In this document: piece by piece, positions 9,380 to 17,542 of the stretch
Layout: the number at the start of each line of letters is the position of its first letter
How positions within the stretch are numbered: the first letter of the stretch is position 1
From: Candidatus Latescibacterota bacterium
Lineage (GTDB): Bacteria > Latescibacterota > UBA2968
Assembly (NCBI GenBank): GCA_022824945.1
Contig: JAJDYX010000035.1
Coordinates: 50,732 to 114,731 of the forward strand
DNA: 64,000 nucleotides
Direction: 5' to 3'
Translations under genes and position numbers: made by a program
Notes under the pieces: model-generated
What the model was told of the DNA's origin: nothing
The model's database searches: none
What the model saw: only the letters and a program-made list of their open reading frames with translations

Positions 9380-10489
9380 ATGTCCATAATACCCAACACA
9401 GTACTCCCCATCACAATGATGGACTCAAAGCTGGACTCTCTAACATTTGACCTGCCATCCGATCTGGAAGCGGGTGAACCGCCCGAAGTGCGTGGACTCA
9501 GCCGGGACCAGGTCCGGTTGATGGTCTCCTGGCAAAGCGATGATGCGATAGAACACATCGCATTTCGCGACCTGCCCGACGTACTACATGCGGGCGACGT
9601 AGTCGTCATCAACACCAGTGGCACGCGCAAAGCATCGTTGCCCATCATTCGGCCCGACGGAACAGAACTCAGACTGCATCTATCAACGCAACTGCACGCC
9701 GACATGTGGGCAGTTGAAATACGTCAACCCAATGGTATAGCAACACTGCCTTTTTCTCATGCACACGCAGGCGAAGTCTTTACATTACCCGGTGGAGGAT
9801 CGGCACAGTTGCACGCGCCGTATCGCTCCGAACAGCGGCACAATCCCAACGCCGATATTCGTCTTTGGATTGCAACCCTGAACCTGCCTCATGACCCGGA
9901 TACCTATCTGGACATATACGGCATGCCTATCCGGTATAGCTATGTGCAAAACGACTGGCCCATCAACTATTATCAAACCGTATATGCAACAGAAGTAGGC
10001 AGTGCTGAAATGCCATCAGCTGGCAGAGCATTCACACCCAAAATCATCACAAAACTGGTCGCAAAAGGCATACAAATTGCCCCCCTGATCCTGCACACAG
10101 GCGTGGCGAGTCTGGAAGCCGATGAACCGCCTTACGAGGAATACTACCGCGTGCCAGCCGAAACAGCGCGGGTAATCAACAACGCGCGAAAAAACGGCGG
10201 ACGGATCATCGCCATTGGCACAACCGTAGTGCGCGCACTCGAAACCGTAGCCGATAAAACCGGACATGTCTCTCAGGGCGAAGGATGGACATCCCTGATA
10301 ATCTCGCCCGACCGCCCCATGCAGATCGTAGATAGCTTACTCACCGGAATGCACGAACCGAGTGCCACACACCTCTCCATGCTCCAGGCATTGGCGGGAT
10401 TAGATCACCTGAAACTGACCTATGAAGCCGCACTCAACAAACATTATTTGTGGCACGAGTTCGGCGATCTACATTTGATTTTGCCTTGA
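9380..10489 (+). CDS. Divergent QueA-like S-adenosylmethionine:tRNA ribosyltransferase-isomerase
   Basis: 369 residues, slightly longer than QueA. The N-terminus (LTFDLPSDLEAGEPPEVRG) aligns with the QueA start, and the C-terminal half keeps GRIIAIGTTVVRALET, QGEGWTSLII and DSLLTGMHEPSATHLSML. Departures from QueA: the NDTRV motif reads NTSGTRK, and the HxGAGTF motif reads HTGVASLE. QueA transfers ribose from AdoMet to preQ1 in tRNA; this protein may be a paralog with another substrate. No other queuosine gene is near. Starts with AAAAGGAG 10 bases upstream; a good call for fold, weaker for function. Confidence 0.75.
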   Translation: MSIIPNTVLPITMMDSKLDSLTFDLPSDLEAGEPPEVRGLSRDQVRLMVSWQSDDAIEHIAFRDLPDVLHAGDVVVINTSGTRKASLPIIRPDGTELRLHLSTQLHADMWAVEIRQPNGIATLPFSHAHAGEVFTLPGGGSAQLHAPYRSEQRHNPNADIRLWIATLNLPHDPDTYLDIYGMPIRYSYVQNDWPINYYQTVYATEVGSAEMPSAGRAFTPKIITKLVAKGIQIAPLILHTGVASLEADEPPYEEYYRVPAETARVINNARKNGGRIIAIGTTVVRALETVADKTGHVSQGEGWTSLIISPDRPMQIVDSLLTGMHEPSATHLSMLQALAGLDHLKLTYEAALNKHYLWHEFGDLHLILP

Positions 10490-10545
10490 ACACGCGGTAT
10501 ATTGAGCCACTACCGATAAGGAAAACTGTCAAAACAGGAAAACAA

Positions 10546-11634
10546 ATGTTCATAATTCACGAAATAGACGACAACATCCGCAGCGCTTATGGCATGACAG
10601 TCGCCGATGTCACAGACAACGGACACCTGGACATCGTAGCCGGTTCTATGGGAACCTCGATGATCGCCCTGTACGAAGGACCCCATTTTGAAAAACAAAT
10701 CATATCAGAAGCGCACCCCGGCACCATCTCACTATCGGTATTCGACGTCACGGGCAACGGTCGAAAAGACGTGATTGCGGCCAGCGGATTTGGGCGAAGG
10801 CAACGGATCCCACCGGAGTATCTCCACTGGTTTCAAACACCTGAACACGGCGATGTTTGGACGCAGCACTTCATCGACTGGGTACCCTATCTACACCGCA
10901 TAGCAATGGTAGATGTCAACAATCAACCCCTGCTATTTGTCGCAACGCTACAGGGACCGGGAAGCCAGATCGACGACTTTGATGCGCCAGGTGCCTTGTG
11001 GTGTTATCGCATACCACAAGACCCGGTAAATGAACCGTGGGAAAAGCGGTTAATCGACGGGCAATTGAGACTCAACCACGGCCTGAGCGTATGCGACGTA
11101 GATGGCGATGGCCGCATGGACTTATTGCTCGGCACGCGCGATGGCCTGATCTGGTTTGAGCCGCCCAAAGGGGACGGATTTGCGGAAAACTGGAACCGGT
11201 GGACCATAAGCCCCTGTGAAAGCAGCGAGACCTTCGCCGTAGATATGGATGGCGATGGCATCAATGAAATACTATCCATCGAGCCGTGGCACGGCAATGA
11301 ACTCGTCTGGTACAAAGCGACCGGCGACATCCGAACAGGCGCGTGGGAACGGCATCTCATCAGCGACAAACTCAACCGTGGCCATTCCCTGTGGTGTGGT
11401 GACATAGACAGCGACAACGCACTGGAAGTCGTCGCCGGATACAACGGCCCCGGCACAGCCCTCAACATCTATCGCCCAGAGAATCTGGAAACAGACACAT
11501 GGAGCATTGAACAAATCGACAACGGCATAGGCATGGGGCAAATGGCAGTCGTAGATCTCACCGGCAACGGCAAATTGGACATCGCCGCAAGCGGCATGTC
11601 AACGGGCAATGTGCGGTGGTATGAACAGATTTGA
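10546..11634 (+). CDS. FG-GAP/VCBS repeat beta-propeller protein without signal peptide
   Basis: About 362 residues from the ATG at 10546, chosen for its ACAGGAA ribosome-binding site; a longer frame would run into the QueA-like gene. It is built of repeats centred on Asp-x-[Asp/Thr]-Gly-[Asp/Asn]-Gly loops: DVTDNGHLDIVAG, DVTGNGRKDVIAA, DVDGDGRMDLLLG, DMDGDGINEIL, DIDSDNALEVVAG and DLTGNGKLDIAAS. These are calcium-binding FG-GAP/VCBS blades like those of integrin alpha chains. Such proteins are usually exported, yet the N-terminus (MFIIHEIDDN) has no signal sequence. Function unknown, probably carbohydrate or protein binding. Confidence 0.8.
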   Translation: MFIIHEIDDNIRSAYGMTVADVTDNGHLDIVAGSMGTSMIALYEGPHFEKQIISEAHPGTISLSVFDVTGNGRKDVIAASGFGRRQRIPPEYLHWFQTPEHGDVWTQHFIDWVPYLHRIAMVDVNNQPLLFVATLQGPGSQIDDFDAPGALWCYRIPQDPVNEPWEKRLIDGQLRLNHGLSVCDVDGDGRMDLLLGTRDGLIWFEPPKGDGFAENWNRWTISPCESSETFAVDMDGDGINEILSIEPWHGNELVWYKATGDIRTGAWERHLISDKLNRGHSLWCGDIDSDNALEVVAGYNGPGTALNIYRPENLETDTWSIEQIDNGIGMGQMAVVDLTGNGKLDIAASGMSTGNVRWYEQI

Positions 11635-11680
11635 ATCGTCGCCGTGCATTTTAATCCCAATTAAAACAAAAGGGAAGACA

Positions 11681-11908
11681 ATGGACTACCAAGACATCAT
11701 AACCATTGAACCGGGCAAACGCAGTGGAAAACCGTGTATTCGCGGCATGCGGATCACCGTTTATGACGTACTTGACTATCTTGCCTCAAACATGTCTGTT
11801 GAAGAAATCTTGAATGACTTTCCCGAACTTACACGAGAAGACATTCGCGCCTGCCTGGCATTTGCTGCGGACCGAGAGCGCAGGCTTATGTCTGTTTCTT
11901 CGACATGA
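11681..11908 (+). CDS. DUF433 antitoxin-like protein
   Basis: 75 residues from the ATG at 11681 preceded by AAAGGGAAG. The sequence (GKRSGKPCIRGMRITVYDVLDYLAS, given in part as CIRGMRITVYDVLDYL, and DFPELTREDIRACLAFAADRE) is typical of DUF433, small winged-helix proteins that serve as antitoxins. The stop overlaps the next ATG by four bases, the usual coupling of an antitoxin-toxin pair. Confidence 0.88.
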   Translation: MDYQDIITIEPGKRSGKPCIRGMRITVYDVLDYLASNMSVEEILNDFPELTREDIRACLAFAADRERRLMSVSST

Positions 11909-12237
11909 GATTTCTCTTCGACCAAAACCTCTCTTACAGATTGGTTACAAACTTGAAGGACCTGTATCCGAATTCTTCACACATCCGAGATATAGGCATG
12001 GAAGAAGCGGATGACTCGGATATTTGGGATTATGCGGCTCAAAACGGCTATGTTATTGTTTCCAAAGACTCGGACTTTCACCAAAAAAGCTTTCTATACG
12101 GTCATCCACCCAAAGTCATTTGGCTTCGCTTGGGCAATTGCTCAACGAACACAATTATATCTCTTCTTCGCACACACCACGATGCAATTTTGAGATTTGA
12201 CCAAAGCGAAACCACATCTTTTTTTACTTTGGAATAA
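11905..12237 (+). CDS. DUF5615 PIN-like toxin
   Basis: 110 residues beginning MRFLFDQNLSYRLV with the acidic residue of a PIN-like site (FDQN), followed by HIRDIGMEEADDSDIWDYA and VIVSKDSDFHQ, the standard DUF5615/Mut7-C-like pattern. It is predicted to be a metal-dependent ribonuclease toxin, translationally coupled to DUF433 (ATGA overlap). The pairing gives good confidence that this is a type II toxin-antitoxin unit. Confidence 0.88.
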   Translation: MRFLFDQNLSYRLVTNLKDLYPNSSHIRDIGMEEADDSDIWDYAAQNGYVIVSKDSDFHQKSFLYGHPPKVIWLRLGNCSTNTIISLLRTHHDAILRFDQSETTSFFTLE

Positions 12238-12280
12238 ATCGTCTCATTATTCCCATCACAACACTCACAAAGGAGAAAAC

Positions 12281-12601
12281 ATGTTTTTCGAACTACGTCA
12301 ATATCGCACCCAACCTGGAAAACGAGAAGAATGGGTTGCATTCATGGAGAGTGAAATCATCCCATTTCAAATATCAAAAGGCATGGTCGTCATCGGCAGC
12401 TTTGTCGGCGAAGAGGAAGACGACCTCTACGTGTGGATTCGTCGATTCGAAAGCGAAGAACAAAGAGAGCAACTCTACAAAGCCGTCTATGAAGACCCGT
12501 ATTGGACCGATACACTGAGCGATCAGGTAGGTGCATTGATCGACCGAGAGCGCATCGTCGTAACGCGCCTCAATGCAACGCCGAGATCCGTGATTCAATA
12601 G
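12281..12601 (+). CDS. NIPSNAP family protein
   Basis: 106 residues from the ATG at 12281 (AAAGGAGAAAAC before it). MFFELRQYRTQPGKREEWV is the NIPSNAP start and FESEEQREQLYKAVYED follows. NIPSNAP proteins are dimeric ferredoxin-fold proteins of unclear function, sometimes linked to catabolic oxygenases. Its stop touches the start of the following acetyltransferase gene, so the two are co-translated. Confidence 0.88.
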   Translation: MFFELRQYRTQPGKREEWVAFMESEIIPFQISKGMVVIGSFVGEEEDDLYVWIRRFESEEQREQLYKAVYEDPYWTDTLSDQVGALIDRERIVVTRLNATPRSVIQ

Positions 12602-13168
12602 ATGGACAACTTTGCCCGTCACAATATTCACCTGAAAACAGAGAGATTGAGGCTGCGGCCATTCGAGGACGCTGATTTTGATCTCGCGGTACCTTTTTAT
12701 CGAGATCCCGATTTTCTGAATGCAATGGAAGGGGACCCACCAGACGAACCCGTGACAGGTGACTATCTCAGACGCGCAGGCAAACACATGGCAAAACAGG
12801 GATTCCTGTTCGCAATTGAAGAAAAGGCGAGTGGACGAACCATTGGCGAAGTGTGTTTGCAGTGGATGAATTTGGAACGGGCAAAAATCGAAGGCGAGAA
12901 GGTCATGCGCTTGCCCATTGGGATATGGGACAAAACCCTCTGGGGTAAAGGCTGTGGAAAAGAAGTGGTGCAATGCCTGATGGCGTACGCGTTTGAGGAA
13001 TTGGGAATTGACCGATTCTGCGCGATGGATGTACATGCAGAAAATGAGCGATCAAAAGCCTTGTGGCGATCATGTGGATTGACCATCTCAAGAGAAATGG
13101 ACAACGGAAAGATACTGGACTTCGAGATCGCGCGATCAGAATACAGGAGATTAAGTCTTGGCTACTGA
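12602..13168 (+). CDS. GNAT acetyltransferase, RimJ/RimL-like
   Basis: 188 residues. LKTERLRLRPFEDAD at the N-terminus, then IGIWDKTLWGKGCGKEVVQ (acetyl-CoA binding region) and NERSKALWRSCGL are classic for the RimJ/RimL branch, which acetylates N-terminal or side-chain amino groups or small amines. Starts at the base after the NIPSNAP stop. Convergent with the McrB-like gene, 11 bases apart. Substrate unknown. Confidence 0.85.
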   Translation: MDNFARHNIHLKTERLRLRPFEDADFDLAVPFYRDPDFLNAMEGDPPDEPVTGDYLRRAGKHMAKQGFLFAIEEKASGRTIGEVCLQWMNLERAKIEGEKVMRLPIGIWDKTLWGKGCGKEVVQCLMAYAFEELGIDRFCAMDVHAENERSKALWRSCGLTISREMDNGKILDFEIARSEYRRLSLGY

Positions 13169-13179
13169 CGGAGTTCCAC

Positions 13180-14961
13180 CTACCAAAAACTGACAAATCC
13201 AGTATGCTCAAGACGGCGTTTTACGCGTTGGAGTTTGTGTGTTGAGCGGGGATAGGTGGAATCGCAAAAAGCGATCAGCGCGTCCAGCAAACCGGCGAGT
13301 TCATCTCCCGCGCCGGACAGGCGTGGGAGAATCTTTTGTAAAATCTGATAATCAAACGCATCTCGGAGCGTGAACGCCGGCGCATTTGAAGGAAGCCCCT
13401 CAATCAAATCGAGCGCATACGCCATATAGATGAGAACCTCATCGCGGATGCGATAGCCAAAATGCAGATCTTCTTCTGCGAGCATCGCGTTAATCTCCTC
13501 CAACGGCTCATTCCACGCAACAACCTCATCGCGGTGGCGAACATCCTCCAACTGCCGATAGGGACGATCAATCAGCGCAGCACCCAGAGCGCGCAGAGCC
13601 GTCGAATCGATCTGCACCTCGGGATCGTAATCCGACAACCCCAGATCAACCCGATCAAAAGCAACCGTATTCGCCCGGTCCAGCACCTTGGGACTAAACG
13701 CATAAGTCGTCTCATCCATATTGACCGTACCTGCAACAAACAAATTGGGCGGAATGGACAAACGAGAAGGCACATCTCCCATCTCATCCGTTGACACAAC
13801 ATCGCCCCCTTGCGCCAGTTCAATCGGATCCGTTGTCCACGCGCCATCGGGCGTGCGCCTCGCCGTCTCCATAACACTCAAAAAATCTGCAAAATAGTGT
13901 TCCACGCGGGCGAGATTCATCTCGTCCAAACACACAAAATAGGGACGATCCGGATCGGCTTGTGCTTCGCACATCGCCTGAAGCAACGCACCCGGGCGAA
14001 ACACCCCCGTAAGCAAATTTTCAAACCCGAGCAAATCGCGCACATCATTCCAATCCGGACGCACGGGAATGAGACGATACCCTCTTGCCCGCCCCTTATC
14101 CAGACCATTAATCGCCTCGGCCAAAAGGCGAACCACCGTACTCTTCCCCGTCCCAGAAATACCCGCCAGAATGAGAAAAGGTTTGGTCTTCAAACACAAA
14201 TAGAGATTGAACAACATCCCCGCATCAATATGGAAATTCTTCAGCGCCGTGAACCGGTAGAGATCGCACAACAGCTCTGCCTCCACAGGCACAAGCGCAT
14301 CCCGCACAACACCGGCTTCTGCGGGATCGGGCATCTGATACACAACACTGCTTTTAGAGGCCCGGTATCTGGCTTCCGTAAACACCGCATACAGCGCGTA
14401 GAGATCCCCCAGCACCGTCTTAATATCCTCAACAAGAGTCGGCACCGCAGCTTCATCCGGTGTGAGAATCGAACCGACAAACAGCGAGCGATCAACTCCG
14501 TCGAGTCTGGATGGCGACCACGGCACGGAACGACCTGGTGAAGCCACAATAATATCACCCGCCAAACAGCGATACCCTTTGCGCGGCACCACACCGCGAA
14601 ACTTCTTGCGGTCTGCAATAGCCGCTTGCATCGCCTCGGACGTCCACCAACCAGAGTAAAAGCCAATAGCGAGAGCATTGTGATGCAAATAAATACCCAG
14701 TTGGGGCAACCGGGGAAACGCGCTCTTTTTTAATTTTCCATCTACAAAATAGAGACACGCGTGATCCCGGGGCCGATCGGGATTGGAGCGAAAATTAGTC
14801 GTCGTATAAACTGGTGAAATAACAGCCGTGAGGTCTGGATGCTGTTTCGCGAGGGCGGGTTCGATCTCATCGCGCAGGACTTGCATGCGCCCGTGCAGAT
14901 GCTCAGCACCTATGCGCGTGCCATTACAGGCGAGAAAATCATTGGGAGAGAAAGAGAACAT
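13180..14961 (-). CDS. McrB-like AAA+ GTPase/ATPase, orphan
   Basis: 593 residues. Walker A is GISGTGKS (267-274), Walker B CLDEMNLAR (344-352), sensor GTVNMDETTYAFSPKVLDRAN (Asn414, Arg429), the pattern of the McrB branch of AAA+ proteins that pairs with an McrC nuclease to restrict modified DNA. Residues 1-230 are a distinct N-terminal domain that I do not recognise; it includes VYTTTNFRSNPD and SGWWTSEAM and may be the specificity or effector part. No McrC or other nuclease lies beside it, which is unusual. It could be the motor of a two-gene defence system whose partner has been lost, or a standalone regulator. Confidence 0.8.
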   Translation of the reverse strand: MFSFSPNDFLACNGTRIGAEHLHGRMQVLRDEIEPALAKQHPDLTAVISPVYTTTNFRSNPDRPRDHACLYFVDGKLKKSAFPRLPQLGIYLHHNALAIGFYSGWWTSEAMQAAIADRKKFRGVVPRKGYRCLAGDIIVASPGRSVPWSPSRLDGVDRSLFVGSILTPDEAAVPTLVEDIKTVLGDLYALYAVFTEARYRASKSSVVYQMPDPAEAGVVRDALVPVEAELLCDLYRFTALKNFHIDAGMLFNLYLCLKTKPFLILAGISGTGKSTVVRLLAEAINGLDKGRARGYRLIPVRPDWNDVRDLLGFENLLTGVFRPGALLQAMCEAQADPDRPYFVCLDEMNLARVEHYFADFLSVMETARRTPDGAWTTDPIELAQGGDVVSTDEMGDVPSRLSIPPNLFVAGTVNMDETTYAFSPKVLDRANTVAFDRVDLGLSDYDPEVQIDSTALRALGAALIDRPYRQLEDVRHRDEVVAWNEPLEEINAMLAEEDLHFGYRIRDEVLIYMAYALDLIEGLPSNAPAFTLRDAFDYQILQKILPRLSGAGDELAGLLDALIAFCDSTYPRSTHKLQRVKRRLEHTGFVSFW

Positions 14962-15017
14962 AAATGTTATCAGTTGTCATTGTTTATTGATCAAAAGTTG
15001 CGCCTGAGCATACCCAT

Positions 15018-15323
15018 TTATTTCGCAATAGAAAAATCGGGTCGCCTTTCTCGGCGTGTACCAATGTTAATTTCATAACCCAATGTAGTAAGAATCTTAA
15101 AAAGAGCGTCAAATTTAATCGTACCAATTTTGACTCGGTTTTCAATTTGGGCAATGCGCGGTTGCGAAACACCCACGAGCTTTGCAAGCTGGGTCTGCGT
15201 TAATCCGAGTTCTGTCCGCGTTGTAACAATCTGATCGATTAACTGATCCTTTTGGCGTAACTCACACAGATCAACACCGAGCTCAGTAGCCCATGTTTCT
15301 AAATCCACTTCTTCCCAGGGCAT
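15018..15323 (-). CDS. XRE-family antitoxin (HigA-like)
   Basis: 101 residues with a helix-turn-helix: RTELGLTQTQLAKLVGVSQP then RIAQIENR. Directly abuts the HigB-like toxin gene (no spacing), and the order toxin-antitoxin is that of HigBA. It should neutralise the toxin and repress the operon. N-terminal 35 residues are a short helical extension. Confidence 0.85.
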   Translation of the reverse strand: MPWEEVDLETWATELGVDLCELRQKDQLIDQIVTTRTELGLTQTQLAKLVGVSQPRIAQIENRVKIGTIKFDALFKILTTLGYEINIGTRRERRPDFSIAK

Positions 15324-15656
15324 TTAAATCTCCTTAATCCGTTTTAAAATTACCCGCCTATCTTTATAGGGTAATTGTTGTGTCTTTTTTTGTATCGCAT
15401 GAATAATGTAGATTGCATCTCCACTTCGAACATAATAAAAGACACGATAAATATTGGGGGATGATCGAAAGCGCAGTTCATGTAAACCCGTTGCAATATT
15501 GAACAATGGTTTGCTTAAAGGCATTGACAGGCGTTCACCACGAGAGAGACGATCCAGTGCGAGCAAGCAATCTTCCTGAACTTCCCGTGGCAATGTATTG
15601 ATGAATTTGCGAACGGGTGAATTGCCTGAGGGTGTTATATAAAATAGAATCTTCAA
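15324..15656 (-). CDS. HigB/RelE-superfamily toxin (phage Gp49-like)
   Basis: 110 residues beginning at a TTG (15656) with GGAGG upstream. SPVRKFINTLPREVQEDC, then LHELRFRSSPNIYRVFYYV and IIHAIQKKTQQLP are the RelE/Gp49 pattern (basic residues and the C-terminal KKT motif that cleaves mRNA on the ribosome). Followed at once by the XRE antitoxin. Confidence 0.85.
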   Translation of the reverse strand: MKILFYITPSGNSPVRKFINTLPREVQEDCLLALDRLSRGERLSMPLSKPLFNIATGLHELRFRSSPNIYRVFYYVRSGDAIYIIHAIQKKTQQLPYKDRRVILKRIKEI

Positions 15657-16333
15657 TGAAATATAACCTCCAGATTATATTTATCAAGTCAAAGTTTGGA
15701 TTGCTTCCTGATGTTACACAGATTTTTGGAAGCATGGAAGAGATTTTTGACTCTTGTATAACTAAATTTGGATTGCTTCGATTTATTAAGAATTAGACCA
15801 CCCCTTAAAAATTGGCGTGATGAACGTAAAATAAAAAAATTCATTTAATATCCCTATAAGTTTAACTTGATTTCAAAAAAAATTGAATTATATTGGGGAT
15901 TTATTACTATTATCGCCATTGCGACGACTGGCAATTGATGGTGAAGAATATTTAAGGTTGCAAGGAAGCAATTCTTCATAAAGCGCAGAGAACGATGCTG
16001 TTCTCTGCGCTTTATATTTCATACAACATACTGTGCAAAAAAATTATTACCCCTCTATAGTGTACCTTGCAAACGGTGTTTTTTTGACTCTGGTCTATGA
16101 ACCCACAGGTATGGGAGAGAATTTTTTTACTGACCGAGTGGGAATTCTCTTGACACTGCTACTCTGTTTACATTTTTTAACATAAGAAATTCTACATTTT
16201 TCAATAAGAAAGAGGAAAAATGTTTTCCGCTTTCTTAAATACGGGGATGGTGCATTTTGTGTCACTCCGTCTGTAACCGTTACGCTTGCGTGATAACGCA
16301 AACCGTGACACAACCACATTCTGGGAGGTAGAA
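15657..16333. other. 677-base intergenic region upstream of the tandem miniprotein genes
   Basis: AT-rich, no credible gene. It holds two direct copies of a 13-mer, TTTGGATTGCTTC (15695-15707 and 15767-15779), upstream of the HigB-like start, where they could be operator sites; a hairpin repeat at 15980-16013 described separately; and a 5' leader before 16334 with a short hairpin (GCGTGATAACGC). The promoter of the miniprotein array is presumably between 16014 and 16280, but I cannot place it firmly. Confidence 0.5.
15980..16013. repeat. Hairpin repeat, left copy
   Basis: A perfect 14-bp stem (15980-15993 with 16000-16013) that is part of a ~45-base sequence also found at 17472-17528: both start with GAAGCAATTC and contain AAAGCGCAGAG ... 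CTCTGCGCTTT. The two copies flank the three miniprotein genes in the same orientation. It may act as a bidirectional terminator or as the scar of an inserted unit. Confidence 0.7.
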
Positions 16334-16660
16334 ATGGCAAGCAGAAATATTATTGTCCTGGTCATCATCCTCGCGATTGTGCAGGCCCTGGCGCCCGACG
16401 CAATCCCTGGGGGACTTGTGCCACTCGCGCTGGTGATACTGGGACTACTCTACGCGATAGTGGCGATCGACGCTGAGGACGCGACAGCCTACCTGGTCGT
16501 TGCGATTGCGGTCGGCGCTGCTGCAGGTGCGGATGTGTTGAGCAACATCCCAGCGGTAGGCGAGCACCTGGACGCCATCGTCGATCCGATCAGTACCGCC
16601 CTGTATGCCGGTGTCATAGCCATACTCGTGGAGAGGGGAGTAAACCGCATCAAGAGTTAA
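16334..16660 (+). CDS. Tandem 3-TM miniprotein, copy 1
   Basis: 108 residues, nearly all hydrophobic, with three membrane segments (about 5-22, 28-46, 50-72) and a conserved tail GEHLDAIVDPISTALYAGVI. Charged residues are few: Asp17, the EDAT loop and the HLDAIVDP segment. No signal-peptide cleavage site, no cysteine. Start by CTGGGAGGTAG upstream, shared with the other copies. Not recognised as a named family; a small integral membrane protein of unknown function. Confidence 0.75.
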   Translation: MASRNIIVLVIILAIVQALAPDAIPGGLVPLALVILGLLYAIVAIDAEDATAYLVVAIAVGAAAGADVLSNIPAVGEHLDAIVDPISTALYAGVIAILVERGVNRIKS

Positions 16661-16730
16661 AGATGACTGGCGGATCAGCGACCTGTAGCCACAGGTCGTG
16701 ACACACCAACCTATTCTGGGAGGAAGAAAT

Positions 16731-17057
16731 ATGGCAAGCAGGATTATTGTTAGCCTGATCGCCGCTCTGGCGATTATTCAGGGCCTGACGCCCGACGCGA
16801 TCCCCGCGGAACTTGTATCCCTCGCGCTGGTGATTCTGGGCCTGGCTTACGCGGTAGTGGCGGTCGGTGCGGATGACGAGACGTCCTACCTGATCGTTGC
16901 GATTGCGGTCGGTGCTGCTGCAGGTGCGGATGCGTTGAGCGGCATCCCACAGCTCGGTGCCCACCTGGACGCCATCGTCGATCCAATCAGTACCGCTCTG
17001 TATGCCGGCGTCATAACCATCCTCGTGAAGGCAATAATAAATCACCTCAAGGGTTAA
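16731..17057 (+). CDS. Tandem 3-TM miniprotein, copy 2
   Basis: 108 residues, roughly two thirds identical to copies 1 and 3, with the same TPDAIP, LALVILGL and AIAVGAAAGAD segments and the same HLDAIVDPISTALYAGVI tail. The leader before it keeps TGACACA and the TTCTGGGAGG ribosome-binding site, plus a perfect hairpin CGACCTGT/ACAGGTCG (16679-16698). A slightly longer in-frame start is rejected in favour of the ATG at 16731. Confidence 0.75.
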   Translation: MASRIIVSLIAALAIIQGLTPDAIPAELVSLALVILGLAYAVVAVGADDETSYLIVAIAVGAAAGADALSGIPQLGAHLDAIVDPISTALYAGVITILVKAIINHLKG

Positions 17058-17100
17058 AACGGCTACGCGATAACACACGAACTTATTCTGGGAGGTAGAA

Positions 17101-17457
17101 ATGGCAGTCAGAATTATTGTTGGCCTGATCGTTATTCTGGCCATTATTCAGGGCCTGGCGGCCGACGCGATTCCTGAAAATATTGTGTCGATCGCGCTGG
17201 TGATTCTGGGCCTGGTGTACGGGTGGATGGCGGTTGACGCTGAGGACGCAACAGCTTATCTTGTGGTTGCTCTTGCTGTCGGCGCTGCTGCAGGTGTGGA
17301 CGTATTGAGCCACATACAGGTAATAGGCGAGCACCTGGACGCCATCGTCGATCCGATCACTATCGCTCTGTATGCCGGTGTCATAACCGTATTCGCAAAG
17401 AGGGTAATAAATCGCCTCACAGGCGGTGGTGAAAGTGCTGGCGGCGGTGAAGAGTAG
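17101..17457 (+). CDS. Tandem 3-TM miniprotein, copy 3 with Gly/Glu tail
   Basis: 118 residues; same core as copies 1 and 2 but with an added C-terminal tail rich in Gly and Glu (GGGESAGGGEE). The tail would lie on one side of the membrane and may be a linker or sensor. Preceded by the same TTCTGGGAGGTAG leader. The hairpin repeat at 17486 follows and probably ends transcription. Confidence 0.75.
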   Translation: MAVRIIVGLIVILAIIQGLAADAIPENIVSIALVILGLVYGWMAVDAEDATAYLVVALAVGAAAGVDVLSHIQVIGEHLDAIVDPITIALYAGVITVFAKRVINRLTGGGESAGGGEE

Positions 17458-17485
17458 TTACATTTATACAGAAGCAATTCACTAC

Positions 17486-17519
17486 AAAGCGCAGAGAGCA
17501 ATGCCGTTCTCTGCGCTTT
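17486..17519. repeat. Hairpin repeat, right copy
   Basis: Second copy of the element at 15980: AAAGCGCAGAG (17486-17496) pairs with CTCTGCGCTTT (17509-17519), extended by an A-T, a G-T wobble and a C-G pair inside. It follows the third miniprotein by 28 bases, as expected for a terminator, and precedes the AhpD-like gene. Confidence 0.7.
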
Positions 17520-17542
17520 AGTACTTCATAACAGGAGATTTT

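Noticed and set aside
16095..16340. An 81-codon minus-strand frame upstream of the miniproteins
   Set aside because: No ribosome-binding site and it crosses the leader of copy 1; composition unlike other genes.
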